This document shows, piece after piece, positions 17,352-26,223 of a stretch of DNA of 64,000 nucleotides. Source of the DNA: Alphaproteobacteria bacterium (GTDB lineage Bacteria > Pseudomonadota > Alphaproteobacteria > Micropepsales > Micropepsaceae); contig WGNU01000001.1 in assembly GCA_016124385.1 (NCBI GenBank), positions 186,001 through 250,000 on the forward strand, in the 5' to 3' direction. Made by a program: the position numbers and the translations under genes. Below the pieces are notes generated by a model, which worked only from the letters and a program-made list of their open reading frames with translations, did not search any database and was not told where the DNA came from. The first letter of the stretch is position 1, and the number at the start of each line of letters is the position of its first letter.

Positions 17352-20300
17352 CTATTCGGCGAGCGCCGGCAAGTTGCCGAGTTCGCCCTCCTCGCGCCGG
17401 AACTTTTCATCCGAGGGGGCAAGCAGCAAATAGGCTGCGGGTGTCACGATCCGCGACAGCACGGTTGAGGATACGAGCCCGCCGATGATCGCAATGGCGA
17501 GCGGCGAGAAGAGCCCTGATCCCTCGAGCGCCAGCGGCGTGAGGCCGCCGATCGCCGTCAGCGACGTGAGGAGAACGGGAAGGAAGCGCACTTCGCCCGC
17601 CTGTTCGATCGCCTCGCGCAGGGGCACGCCCTGGCGCCGCAATTGCGCGGTGAAATCGACGAGCAGGATGGAATTCTTGATCTCGATCCCGATGAGCGCG
17701 ATGAGCCCGACGATGGCGTTGAAAGAGAGGGAATAGCCCGCCAGCCACAAGGCAACGAGCGCGCCCAGAACGCCGAGCGGGATCACGCAGGCAACGACCG
17801 CCGTCGCGGCGAAGGAGCGGAACTCCAGCACCAGCACGGCAAAGATGCCGAAGACGGCGATGATCATCGCGTTGCCGAGGCCGCCGAGCGCGCGTGCCTG
17901 CGCTTCGGCCTGTCCGCCCGCGCGGATCGTGAAGCCGGGCGGCAGGGTCATCTCGTCAAGCTTGGCATAGGCCTCCTGGCCGACCTTCGAGGCAAGAAAT
18001 CCTGTCGAGATCTCCGACGTGATGGTGACCGCACGCTCGCGCTGGATCCGGTCGATGCGCGCAGGACCCGACTCGAACGCCGGCGCGATGAAGAGCGAGA
18101 GCGGCGCCGAGCCGCCCGCCGTCGGCACATAGACCTGATCGAGCGCGTTCAGATCGTTGCGCGCGCCGAACGGCAGGCGCACGACGACCGGGAACTCATC
18201 GCCGTCCGCCTCGCGCAGTTGCGCGACGATGTCGCCTTCGAGCGCGATCCGCACCGTGCGGTCGATCGCGCCCGCCGGAACGCCCAGCGTTGCGGCCTTG
18301 TCAATATCGATGCCGAGATTGAGATCGGTCCGGTCGAGCCGGAGCGGGTTGACGACGTCTCGCGTGCCCTCGGTCTCTTCCAGGATGCGCGTGACCTCCG
18401 CGGCGATGCGCTTGAGTTCGCCCAGGTCTGGTCCCAGCACGCGCACGGCGATTGGCGCCTCGATTGGCGGTCCGTTCTCGAACACCTTGATGACGATCTG
18501 CGCGCCGGGATACTTCGCGAAGCTCGCGCGCAAGCGGTCGAGCGCGCTCAAGGCCTCCCTGTCCTCCCACTCGCGGAATGCGACGGCCACGGACGCGACG
18601 TTCGAAGTCTCCTCGGCTGGAATGGCGTTGTAGAAGATTTGCGGATTGCCGCGCCCGAGATTGGAGAACGTCGTCTCGACCAGCGGCTCGTCGTCGAGGA
18701 CAGATTCCACAAAAGTGAGCGCCTTGCGCGTTTCAGAGAGGGCCGCGCCCTGCGGCAGTTCGATATTCACGAGAAATTGCGGAATCCCCGAGGGCGGAAA
18801 GAGGCTGAAGCCGAGCACCGGCACGAGTGGAAGCGAGGCCATGAAGAGCGCGAAGGCAAGAACCAGGGTCCAGCGCGGTGCCAGCAGCGCAGCGTGAAGC
18901 ACGGGCCGATAGATGCCGTGAATCCCGCTCATGACCGTACGGAGCACAGCATTGCCTTCGGGGTTTTCGTGCCGGCTGAGCAGGCGCGAGGCGAGGAAGG
19001 GCACGATCGTCAAAGCGACGATGAAGGAAGCGCCGACCGAGAGCAGCACGGTCACGGGGAGCGATTTCAGAAACTGCCCCGCGCCTTCAGGCAGAAACAG
19101 GATCGGAACGAAGGCGAGCATCAGCGTCGCCGTACAGCCGACCACCGCCACCGCGATCTGCCGCATGCCCGCGATCGCCGCCTCGATCCGCGAGAACCCC
19201 ATGCGCAGATGCCGCGCGATGTTCTCAATGACAACGATGGTATCATCGACCACGAGTCCGAGCGCGAGAACGAAACCTGCGATCGTGATCTGATTGAACG
19301 TAAAGCCGAGGAACTGGAGACCCGCGAGCCCCATCGAAAGCGAGAGCGGGATCGACATCATGACGACCAGCGCTGCGCGAAACCCGAGCGGTGTCAGCGT
19401 CAGCATCACAAGAGCGAGCGCGATGAGGAAGTCCCGCTGCAGGATGCCGAGCCGCCGCGAGACGTTGACGGATTGATCGAACCCGCGCTCAAGCCGGATG
19501 CTTTCGGGGATTCCCGGCTCGAACGCGTCGAGCACCTCGTAGATACCGTCCCGCACGGCAAAGATGTTCTGGTTGGCGGCGATCGTCGCCGTGACGAAGA
19601 CGGCACGCTCGCCATTGTACCAAGTGAGGTGCGTCGGCTCGCCATCTGCCCAGCCGACATCGGCGACATCACGCACGCGCACGGTCCGCCCGTCGACGGC
19701 ACGAAGAACGGTTGAACCGACTTCTTCCGGAGATTCGAACGCGCCTGTTCCCTTGAGCGAAAAGCGCCGGCCCGCCGCATGCACGGTGCCGGGCGGAATC
19801 TCCGCCCCCTCGGCTCTTAACGCCTGAGCGACCGCATCGAGCGGAAGGCCGAGCGCGCTCAATTTTCCAAGGTCGACCGCAACCCGCATCTCCGTGCGCG
19901 GGATGCCCCAGACATCGGTTTCCCAAATGCCGTTCACGCGGTCGATATTGTCCTCGAGCCGCTCGGCGACATCACGCAGTTCGCGGTAGCTCGCGGTCTC
20001 CGAGACGAGCGCGAGCTGCACGATCGAGGTTCGCCGCGTGTTGATCTTGTCGATTTCGAAGCGCGTGATCGTGTCGGGAAGATTGGGCCGGATCGCGTTC
20101 ACCTCGCGAACGACCTCGTCGTACTTCTTCTCCGGATCCACCTGGCCCCAGACGAATTCGGCTGTGATGAGCGCGACGCCGTTGAGGCTGGTCGATCGGA
20201 TCTCCTTCAGATCCTCGATGCCGTTGATCGCGTCCTCGATCGGGTCGACAATAAGCTGCTCGATGTCCACGGGGTCCGCGCCCGGCAGAACGATCGCGAG

Positions 20301-20447
20301 CCGCACGATCGGCACGGGAAAGCTCGGGTCCTCCTGGCGAGGGATTGTCAGGAATGCCGTCAGGCCGATCGCGACGAGTCCTAGAAACGCGACGAGCGTG
20401 AATTGCCAATAGCGGACGGAGAATGCGCCGAGCTGCCCAAGATCCAT
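17352..20447 (-). CDS. RND-family efflux pump inner-membrane subunit
   Basis: A 1,031-residue AcrB/MexF-like permease with twelve membrane helices and two large periplasmic loops. The proton-relay motif in helix 4 is intact (LALGLVVDDTIVVIENIARHL, with the Asp-Asp pair). The N-terminus (TIPRQEDPSFPVPIVRLAIVLPGADPVDIEQLIVDPIED) resembles the heavily divergent multidrug branch common in alphaproteobacteria rather than AcrB itself. It is co-transcribed with the membrane-fusion protein 13 bases upstream. No TolC-like gene is nearby, so the outer-membrane channel must come from elsewhere. The start at MDLGQLG was chosen over an upstream in-frame start that would overlap the fusion-protein gene. 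Confidence 0.92.
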   Translation of the reverse strand: MDLGQLGAFSVRYWQFTLVAFLGLVAIGLTAFLTIPRQEDPSFPVPIVRLAIVLPGADPVDIEQLIVDPIEDAINGIEDLKEIRSTSLNGVALITAEFVWGQVDPEKKYDEVVREVNAIRPNLPDTITRFEIDKINTRRTSIVQLALVSETASYRELRDVAERLEDNIDRVNGIWETDVWGIPRTEMRVAVDLGKLSALGLPLDAVAQALRAEGAEIPPGTVHAAGRRFSLKGTGAFESPEEVGSTVLRAVDGRTVRVRDVADVGWADGEPTHLTWYNGERAVFVTATIAANQNIFAVRDGIYEVLDAFEPGIPESIRLERGFDQSVNVSRRLGILQRDFLIALALVMLTLTPLGFRAALVVMMSIPLSLSMGLAGLQFLGFTFNQITIAGFVLALGLVVDDTIVVIENIARHLRMGFSRIEAAIAGMRQIAVAVVGCTATLMLAFVPILFLPEGAGQFLKSLPVTVLLSVGASFIVALTIVPFLASRLLSRHENPEGNAVLRTVMSGIHGIYRPVLHAALLAPRWTLVLAFALFMASLPLVPVLGFSLFPPSGIPQFLVNIELPQGAALSETRKALTFVESVLDDEPLVETTFSNLGRGNPQIFYNAIPAEETSNVASVAVAFREWEDREALSALDRLRASFAKYPGAQIVIKVFENGPPIEAPIAVRVLGPDLGELKRIAAEVTRILEETEGTRDVVNPLRLDRTDLNLGIDIDKAATLGVPAGAIDRTVRIALEGDIVAQLREADGDEFPVVVRLPFGARNDLNALDQVYVPTAGGSAPLSLFIAPAFESGPARIDRIQRERAVTITSEISTGFLASKVGQEAYAKLDEMTLPPGFTIRAGGQAEAQARALGGLGNAMIIAVFGIFAVLVLEFRSFAATAVVACVIPLGVLGALVALWLAGYSLSFNAIVGLIALIGIEIKNSILLVDFTAQLRRQGVPLREAIEQAGEVRFLPVLLTSLTAIGGLTPLALEGSGLFSPLAIAIIGGLVSSTVLSRIVTPAAYLLLAPSDEKFRREEGELGNLPALAE

Positions 20448-20460
20448 GCTGCCGGTGCTT

Positions 20461-21555
20461 CTATTGGGGATCGGGGAGGAGGTCGCCGTCGCGTACGATT
20501 GTGACGGAATCACCGTCGCTCAAATAGGCCGCGCCGGCCGTTGCGACGGTCTCACCGACCGCAAGACCGCCAGAGAGCACGACGTCCGGCCCTCTGAGGC
20601 TGACGACGCGAACGGCGCGCCGCGTCGCAACCCGGTTCGCCGGATCGATCACGAACACCGAGCCCTGCTCGCCGTCACCTTCCAGCACCGATTCGACAGG
20701 AACCGAGAGCAGCGATTGAGGCCCGGGTGCCGGCGTCGGCGTGATCTCCGCGTGACCGATCATGCCAGACAGAAGGCCCTGCCCGCCGTCTGTCAGGACG
20801 ATCTCGACGTCAAACGCGCCGGTAAGCGGGTCCGCCTTGCCCGCAATGCGGGCGACCTTTCCATCGATGCCGTCCGGCCGCGTCGCGAACGTCACTCGCG
20901 CCGTGTCGCCTACATTGATCCGCGCGACGTCACGGTCGGAGAGCGCAACCGTCAGAATGAGGCCCGACGTGCGGTCCCCGACGCTGAGCACGGTCTGGCC
21001 TGGCTGCACGATTTCGCCAACCGCCGCCGGCCGCGTGAGGACGATGCCTTCCGCCGGCGCGACAAGCTGCGAATAGCTCTTGTCGAAAACGACGACGTCG
21101 CGGCGCGCCCGGGCCTGGTCGCGCGCGGCCTTTGCATCGTCGAGCCGTGCCTGTGACACCGCGCCTCGCGCCACCAGTTCCTTCGCGCGCTTGTATTCGA
21201 TTTCCGCGCGGGCGAGCGCCGCTTCCGCCTCCTTCGCGCGCGCTTCGATCTCGCGTTGATCGAGCGCGGCGAGCACCTTTCCTTCCTCCACGCGGTCCCC
21301 GATATCGACCGAATAGGATGCGAGCACGCCGCCGATCTTGAAGGAAAGGCCAAGTTCTCGCTTGAGGCTGAGGAGCCCACTGCCAGCCACGATGCCTGCG
21401 GCCGGCGCATTTGCCACGGCCGCAATGCGGACCGGCACGGGCGCACGTTCGATGACAGGTTTCTCGATCGGACGTGTCGGGGCCTGAGCTTCGCTGAGAC
21501 CGGAAACCGTACCTCCGGACGCAAAGACCATGAACGCAACGAGACGCTTGAGCAC
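20461..21555 (-). CDS. RND efflux periplasmic adaptor (membrane-fusion protein)
   Basis: A 364-residue HlyD/AcrA-type adaptor with a signal peptide (about 1-25, cleavage near EAQA|PT), a barrel-sandwich half before and after a coiled-coil hairpin (about 85-150, AKEAEAALARAEIEYKRAKELVARGAVSQARLDDAK), and C-terminal beta-barrel and membrane-proximal domains. The GTG start was chosen because AAGGGGG precedes it and because the promoter predicted at 21582-21610 would start RNA near 21575, ruling out the TTG at 21582. It heads the operon with the RND pump and diverges from tetR. Confidence 0.9.
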   Translation of the reverse strand: MLKRLVAFMVFASGGTVSGLSEAQAPTRPIEKPVIERAPVPVRIAAVANAPAAGIVAGSGLLSLKRELGLSFKIGGVLASYSVDIGDRVEEGKVLAALDQREIEARAKEAEAALARAEIEYKRAKELVARGAVSQARLDDAKAARDQARARRDVVVFDKSYSQLVAPAEGIVLTRPAAVGEIVQPGQTVLSVGDRTSGLILTVALSDRDVARINVGDTARVTFATRPDGIDGKVARIAGKADPLTGAFDVEIVLTDGGQGLLSGMIGHAEITPTPAPGPQSLLSVPVESVLEGDGEQGSVFVIDPANRVATRRAVRVVSLRGPDVVLSGGLAVGETVATAGAAYLSDGDSVTIVRDGDLLPDPQ

Positions 21556-21581
21556 GCCGCAGTCCCCCTTGACGAGCGACA

Positions 21582-21610
21582 ACTAAAGGGCGCTTACTTG
21601 ACGCTGTCAA
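21582..21610 (-). promoter_or_regulatory. Promoter of the RND efflux operon
   Basis: On the minus strand a perfect -35 TTGACA (21605-21610) and TTTAGT (21582-21587) are spaced by 17 bases. The -35 box lies inside the TetR-type palindrome, so repressor binding would directly block polymerase. Confidence 0.65.
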
Positions 21611-21612
21611 GT
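21596..21612. promoter_or_regulatory. Palindromic operator between RND operon and tetR
   Basis: ACTTGACGCTGTCAAGT is a perfect 7-3-7 inverted repeat midway between the divergent efflux operon and the TetR-family gene. Size and position are typical of TetR-family operators. Both strands offer TTGAC, so it may control both directions and give autoregulation. Confidence 0.7.
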
Positions 21613-21670
21613 TACATTCGCGCTGGAGAGTGTCATCGCACGGACGAAAGCATCATCGGGGGCAGCGGGC

Positions 21671-22327
21671 TTGCGCGACCGCAAGCGCTTGCCGGCCGCC
21701 GAGCGGCGCGCGCAAATTCTCGAGGTCGCCCGCAAGCTCTTTCTGGCGGAAGGGATCGAGCGCACCTCGATGCGGGGAATTGCCGCGAAAGTGGGCGTGA
21801 CCCCGACCGCGCTCTACGACTATTTCGAGGACAAGGCCGCCCTCCTCCAGGCGATTGCTGACGGCTTCTTCGAGACGATGATCACGCGGCTGAACGAAGC
21901 CGCCGAGGGCGTGGACGAACCGGTCGAGCGTTTCCGTCGCATGGGCGCGGCCTATGTCGCCTTCGGGCTCGACCACCCGGAGGAGTATCGCTTGATCTTC
22001 CTCACCCCCACTGGCGAACTCCGCCCCGCCAATATGGGCATCCGCCAAAAAGGCCCGTCGGGCGCGCCCCTGACGCCGGGGGCCATGGCCTTCGCGCATC
22101 TGGAGGGCGAACTGAGCGCACTCTCGGACGCGGGCATCATCGAAACCGACGACATGGGTGCCCTGGCCGAAACGGTCTGGGCGACGGTGCACGGGATCGT
22201 CGCGCTCAGGCTCTTTCATGACGACATCGGCTTTGGGCCGGTGGAGCAGGTGCTCGCGACGTCGCTCATGATGGTCGTGCGCGGCTTCGCGCCGGGTGGC
22301 TTCTCAACGCCGCCCGCACCCATGTAA
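21671..22327 (+). CDS. TetR/AcrR family repressor, likely of the RND pump
   Basis: A 218-residue regulator with an N-terminal helix-turn-helix (RRAQILEVARKLFLAEGIERTSMRGIAAKVGVTPTALYDYFEDKAALLQAI) and a ligand-binding C-terminal domain of the TetR_C_33-like kind. Divergent placement from the efflux operon with a shared palindrome strongly suggests it represses the pump until a toxic ligand binds. The only in-frame start between the upstream stop and the DNA-binding domain is TTG, giving a slightly unusual start codon. A terminator follows. Confidence 0.88.
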   Translation: MRDRKRLPAAERRAQILEVARKLFLAEGIERTSMRGIAAKVGVTPTALYDYFEDKAALLQAIADGFFETMITRLNEAAEGVDEPVERFRRMGAAYVAFGLDHPEEYRLIFLTPTGELRPANMGIRQKGPSGAPLTPGAMAFAHLEGELSALSDAGIIETDDMGALAETVWATVHGIVALRLFHDDIGFGPVEQVLATSLMMVVRGFAPGGFSTPPAPM

Positions 22328-22394
22328 GCTTCTCTCCATGTTGAGAAAGCGGACTTTGCTGATCCTTTGCGCGCGCATTGGGTTCAATCCTTAA

Positions 22395-22426
22395 GCCGGC
22401 GATCACCGCCGATTCGCCGGCCTTTT
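22395..22426 (+). terminator. Intrinsic terminator after tetR (or attenuator before the aminotransferase)
   Basis: GCCGGCGA and TCGCCGGC pair perfectly around an 11-base loop and are followed by CTTTT. It is 68 bases past the tetR stop and only 37 bases before the aminotransferase ATG, leaving little room for a separate promoter downstream. Confidence 0.7.
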
Positions 22427-22463
22427 CGGCCTTCCGCTCAAAATCTCTCACGGACGTTTACGC

Positions 22464-23858
22464 ATGCCAGCCCCGACGCATAACAAGACGCAGACATGGC
22501 GCGCGCTCGACGCGGCGCATCACATCCACCCCTTCAGCGACACCGCCGCCCTTAATGAGGAAGGCGTGCGAATCATCACGCGGGCGAAAGGTGTTTATCT
22601 CTACGATTCGGATGGCGCCCGGCTGATCGACGGCATGGCCGGGCTGTGGTGCGTGCAGCTCGGCTATGGCAACGAGGAATTGGCTGAGGCGGGCTACGAG
22701 GCCCTACGCGATCTCTCCTACTACAACCAGTTCTTCAAGACGGCGACGCCCGCGACCATCGAACTCGCCGCGAAGCTTGCGAGTCTGCTGCCCAAGGGCC
22801 TCGACCGCATCGTCTTCGCCAATTCCGGGTCCGAGGCCAACGACACCGCGCTGAAGCTGATCCGCTATTATTGGAACCTGCAGGGCCGGCCGGAGAAGAA
22901 GATCCACCTCTCCCGCGAGCTCGCCTATCACGGTGTGACGATGGCGGCGGCTTCGCTGTCGGGCCTCACCGCCATGCACCCTCAATGGGATCTGCCACTA
23001 CCGGGGTTCGAAAAGGTCCCGACGCCCTATTGGTATGGCGCCAAGGCCGCGGGCCTGGGCGACATCACCGCCGATGACCTCGGCATCATGATGGCGGAGC
23101 GCCTCGAGGAGCGGATCGTCGCGCTCGGCCCGGACCGCGTCGCCTCCTTCTCGGCGGAGCCGATTCATGGCGCGGGCGGACTGATCTTTCCGCCGGCGAC
23201 CTATTGGCCGCGCGTCCAGGCGATCTGCCGCAAATACGACGTGCTCCTCCATCTCGATGAGGTCATCACCGGTTTCGGTCGCACCGGAAACTGGTTCGGA
23301 GCCGAAACATTCGGCATTGAGCCAGATCTTATGTCGATGGCGAAAGGATTATCCTCCGGCTATCAGGCGATCTCGGCGCTGGCGCTGGGACCCCGCGTCG
23401 GCGGGGCCATCGCCACCGCGAACGAGGAGATGGTCCACGGCTACACCTATTCGGGCCACCCGGTCGCTTGCGCCGTCGCGCTTAAGAATCTGGAAATCAT
23501 GGAACGCGACGGGCTGATCGATCGGGTGCGCAGCGACATCGGCCCCTATTTCCAGGACAGGGTCAGGGCGGTCTTCGCCGATCACCCCCTGGTCGGCGAG
23601 GTCCGGGGCACCGGGCTCTTGGCCGCGATCGAGCTGGTCAAGAACAAGGCAAACCGGGAGTTTTTCCCCAGCGAGCAGGAAGTCGGCACGACCTGCCGCA
23701 ATCATTGCTTCCGGACCGGTCTCGTGATGCGCGCCATCCGGGACACGATGGTGCTTTCCCCGCCCCTTATTATCTCGCGGCCGGAGGTTGACGAGCTCCT
23801 GGGCCTCGCCAAGCAGGCGATCGACCAAACGGCGCGGGATTTGGGCGTGCTGGTCTGA
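22464..23858 (+). CDS. Class III aminotransferase, putrescine/polyamine-pyruvate type
   Basis: A 464-residue fold-type I PLP enzyme. The PLP lysine is Lys294 in MSMAKGLSSGYQ, the aspartate is in LLHLDEVITGFGRTG, and the SGSEANDTALKLIRYYWN segment holds the phosphate. The N-terminus (ALDAAHHIHPFSD) and the central YHGVTMAAASLSG are typical of the SpuC/omega-amino acid-pyruvate group that transaminates putrescine, cadaverine or beta-alanine. With the PuuA/PuuD-like pair 10 kb away this suggests amine catabolism. The exact amine is inferred, so no symbol is given. Confidence 0.88.
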   Translation: MPAPTHNKTQTWRALDAAHHIHPFSDTAALNEEGVRIITRAKGVYLYDSDGARLIDGMAGLWCVQLGYGNEELAEAGYEALRDLSYYNQFFKTATPATIELAAKLASLLPKGLDRIVFANSGSEANDTALKLIRYYWNLQGRPEKKIHLSRELAYHGVTMAAASLSGLTAMHPQWDLPLPGFEKVPTPYWYGAKAAGLGDITADDLGIMMAERLEERIVALGPDRVASFSAEPIHGAGGLIFPPATYWPRVQAICRKYDVLLHLDEVITGFGRTGNWFGAETFGIEPDLMSMAKGLSSGYQAISALALGPRVGGAIATANEEMVHGYTYSGHPVACAVALKNLEIMERDGLIDRVRSDIGPYFQDRVRAVFADHPLVGEVRGTGLLAAIELVKNKANREFFPSEQEVGTTCRNHCFRTGLVMRAIRDTMVLSPPLIISRPEVDELLGLAKQAIDQTARDLGVLV

Positions 23859-24151
23859 TTCGCGCGCGAGAACTGCGTGGCAGATTTGCGACAGTCACGG
23901 GTAATCACACAATAAGGCGGCTCTGTAAGAAAAAACTTGCGGCTTGTGGCATCGCTGCATATCTTAACACTGGGTCGTCGGAGCGTGGTTGACCTCGCGT
24001 TGCCCCCCCGCTTGCGGGCTCAATCGTCCGACATCCAAGACGCCGGAACATCCCCTCCCGGCGTTACGCGCAACGCGCGGTTTGGCGTCCGGTCAGTGGC
24101 CCTGGCCGGACGCCTTCGCGTTTTCGGAACCGAAATGACGACGCGGGGCCC

Positions 24152-24724
24152 ATGAACGAGGACGACGACCTCGATCCCGATATCGCCCGCCTGCTGGCGC
24201 GCTTCGTCCAGGGCGCCGGGCGGATCGCCTGGTTCGGCCATATCGGCGAGCCGCTGGACGCGGTGACGCGCGAGGAGGCCCGCGCGCTGATCGACGCCCT
24301 GGGCTTCCCCGAAATCGAGGTGACGCCCGTCGCCAATTGGCGCGACGCCGCCCGCGCGGCCGAGGCCCGCGACCTCGACACCCTCGCTTTCGATGCCGAG
24401 GAACAGCTCCGCGCCGCCCTGACGGCCGAAGCGATCGAGCGCCACGGCGAAACGGCGTTCGAAGTGATGAGCACTGTTATCGCCGCCGAGACGACGGCGA
24501 CCATCCGCAAGGCCGCCCGGATCGCGGCCGCCACCTGGGGCTTGCGCGACCGCGACCTCGTCAACGCGGCGGCGGGCGCGGGTGCCCTCGCCTGCCATCA
24601 GGCGGCGCTGGTGCTCCTGGGCGGCGACGGCGAGGAGGATCACCCCTTCGCCCTCAAATTCCGCCTCTATGAGCGCGGCCGCTGGCCGATCGGCGTCACC
24701 GGCGCGAGCTTCAATCTCTTCTGA
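24152..24724 (+). CDS. Hypothetical protein
   Basis: A 190-residue, mostly helical, acidic cytoplasmic protein. I recognise no family. Visible features are an acidic N-terminus (MNEDDDLDPDIARLLARF), an Ala/Arg/Glu-rich centre and a more hydrophobic segment (AAAGAGALACHQAALVLLGG) that is too short and too polar to be a sure membrane helix. The C-terminus KFRLYERGRWPIGVTGASFNLF looks conserved and folded. Codon use is normal, supporting a real gene. The 293 bases before it hold a weak hairpin (ACGCCGG/CCGGCGT at 24040-24064) without a T-run and nothing else clear. xthA follows by 38 bases. Confidence 0.68.
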   Translation: MNEDDDLDPDIARLLARFVQGAGRIAWFGHIGEPLDAVTREEARALIDALGFPEIEVTPVANWRDAARAAEARDLDTLAFDAEEQLRAALTAEAIERHGETAFEVMSTVIAAETTATIRKAARIAAATWGLRDRDLVNAAAGAGALACHQAALVLLGGDGEEDHPFALKFRLYERGRWPIGVTGASFNLF

Positions 24725-24762
24725 GCTTGACCAAAGCCCGGCGATCGCCGACCAAGCGGGCC

Positions 24763-25569
24763 ATGAAAACCCTTCGCCTCGCCACCTGGAACATCAATTC
24801 CGTTCGCCTGCGCATGCCGATCGTCGAGCGGCTGATCGCCGAACAGAAGCCCGACATCCTCTGCCTTCAGGAAACCAAGGTCGAAAACGCCAGCTTCCCC
24901 AAGAAACCGCTCGAGGCGCTGGGTTACGTGCATCATGCCATCCACGGCCAGCGCGGCTATCACGGCGTCGCGATCCTCTCGCGCGTGCCGTTGGAGAAAA
25001 TCACCAGCCGCGATTTCTGTGAGAAGGGCGACGCCCGCCACGTCTGCGCGATGATCCCGGGCGGGATCGAGCTTCATAACCTCTATGTGCCGGCGGGCGG
25101 CGACATTCCCGATCCCACCGTGAACCCCAAATTCGCCCACAAGCTCGCCTTCGTGGAGGAGCTGGAGGCCGCCTTCGTCAAGCGGCGCGGCAAGAAAACG
25201 GCCCGCGCGATCGCGGTCGGCGACCTCAACATCGCGCCCGGCGAGAACGACGTGTGGAGCCACAAGCAGTTGCTCGATGTGGTGAGCCACACGCCCGCCG
25301 AAACGAGCCGGTTCGAGGCCGCGCGCGCCGCCTTCGACTGGATTGACGTCACGCGCGAGATCGTTCCGGCGGATGAGAAGATCTTCTCCTGGTGGAGCTA
25401 CCGCAATCAGGATTGGCGGAAATCCGATCGCGGCCGAAGGCTCGATCACGTCTGGATCGGCCAGGGCCTCAAGGGCGCCGTCCGCTCGCACGCGATCCTG
25501 AAGGACGTGCGCGATTGGGAGAAGCCGTCCGACCACGTGCCCATCGTCGTCGACCTCGCGATCGGCTAG
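24763..25569 (+). CDS. xthA: Exodeoxyribonuclease III (AP endonuclease)
   Basis: A 268-residue exonuclease III of the EEP fold. Motifs in order are ATWNINSVRLR (Asn), LCLQETKVEN (metal Glu), HNLYVPAGGD (catalytic Tyr), VGDLNIAPGENDVW (Asp, Asn) and SDHVPIVVDL (Asp-His). It cuts DNA at abasic sites and removes 3' blocks in base-excision repair. The ATG at MKTLRLATWN is favoured over a TTG 12 codons earlier because the family begins here. It converges on the thioesterase with four bases of overlap. Confidence 0.94.
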   Translation: MKTLRLATWNINSVRLRMPIVERLIAEQKPDILCLQETKVENASFPKKPLEALGYVHHAIHGQRGYHGVAILSRVPLEKITSRDFCEKGDARHVCAMIPGGIELHNLYVPAGGDIPDPTVNPKFAHKLAFVEELEAAFVKRRGKKTARAIAVGDLNIAPGENDVWSHKQLLDVVSHTPAETSRFEAARAAFDWIDVTREIVPADEKIFSWWSYRNQDWRKSDRGRRLDHVWIGQGLKGAVRSHAILKDVRDWEKPSDHVPIVVDLAIG

Positions 25570-26009
25570 CCGCGCTTCATCTCCGCGACCATCATCGTCG
25601 CCGTCGCCGTCGCGAGCAGCCGCCCCTCCGCGTCGGTGAGGCTCGCCTCGACGAAAATCACCTGCCGGCCGCGCTTCACGACGCGCGCTTTCGCGATCAC
25701 CCGCCCGGGCTTGGCGCCCGCGAGGTAGGAGACCTTCATCTCGAGCGTCGGCACGATCTGCCCCCACGCGATCGTGAGGCCCGACGCGACGGAGAAGATG
25801 TCGTCCATCAAAAGCGCCGTGACCCCGCCATGGATCGCGCCATAGCGATTGAGGTGCCGCTCATCGAGCGTATAGGCGATCTCGGCCGTGCCCGCCTCCG
25901 CGTCCACCGCCAGCAGTTCCTGCCCGACGAAGCCCGAGGCCGGGGCCACCCGTTTGAGGATCGCCTGCACATTGGGCGGATACTGGCCGGGATTGTCGCG
26001 GTCGAGCAT
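25566..26009 (-). CDS. Hotdog-fold thioesterase (PaaI/YigI-like)
   Basis: A 147-residue hotdog protein. The active-site signature RYGAIHGGVTALLMDD (Asn/His-Gly-Gly then Asp) and the C-terminal strands KVSYLAGAKPGRVIAKARVVKRGRQVIFVEASL are typical of acyl-CoA thioesterases of the PaaI group. Substrate unknown. The ATG has a good ribosome site (AGAGGGGA). A longer frame upstream is probably non-coding. It diverges from the macA-like gene. Confidence 0.87.
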   Translation of the reverse strand: MLDRDNPGQYPPNVQAILKRVAPASGFVGQELLAVDAEAGTAEIAYTLDERHLNRYGAIHGGVTALLMDDIFSVASGLTIAWGQIVPTLEMKVSYLAGAKPGRVIAKARVVKRGRQVIFVEASLTDAEGRLLATATATMMVAEMKRG

Positions 26010-26202
26010 GGTGGTCCCCTCTGATCGCCCGATCAGGCAGCAGCCGGGCGGCACCTGTCCAGCACAGGCCGGCGCCCGTGACAAATTCTTAAACCAAAGC
26101 GCCGCATCGGGTTCGGCTTGGCGCGGGCCCCTGAAGGCCCAATATGATAGGAGCAGGGGAACGGCGGGCGCGAAAGGCGGCCGACGGGTCTTTGTGCCTG
26201 AC

Positions 26203-26215
26203 AGCGTTTAACGCT
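26203..26215. promoter_or_regulatory. 13-base palindrome just before the macA-like gene
   Basis: AGCGTT, one base, AACGCT is a perfect 6-1-6 inverted repeat ending eight bases before the ATG. Its position over the ribosome-binding region suggests an operator or translational control element; the factor is unknown. Confidence 0.3.
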
Positions 26216-26223
26216 TGAGCCCC

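Noticed and set aside
17643..19715. Long plus-strand frame (690 codons) opposite the RND pump gene
   Set aside because: Arg/Asp/Glu-heavy composition typical of an antisense frame under a GC-rich gene; the minus strand has full RND motifs.
24040..24064. Hairpin ACGCCGG/CCGGCGT as a terminator of the aminotransferase gene
   Set aside because: No T-run follows and it is about 180 bases past the stop; noted only in the next gene's description.
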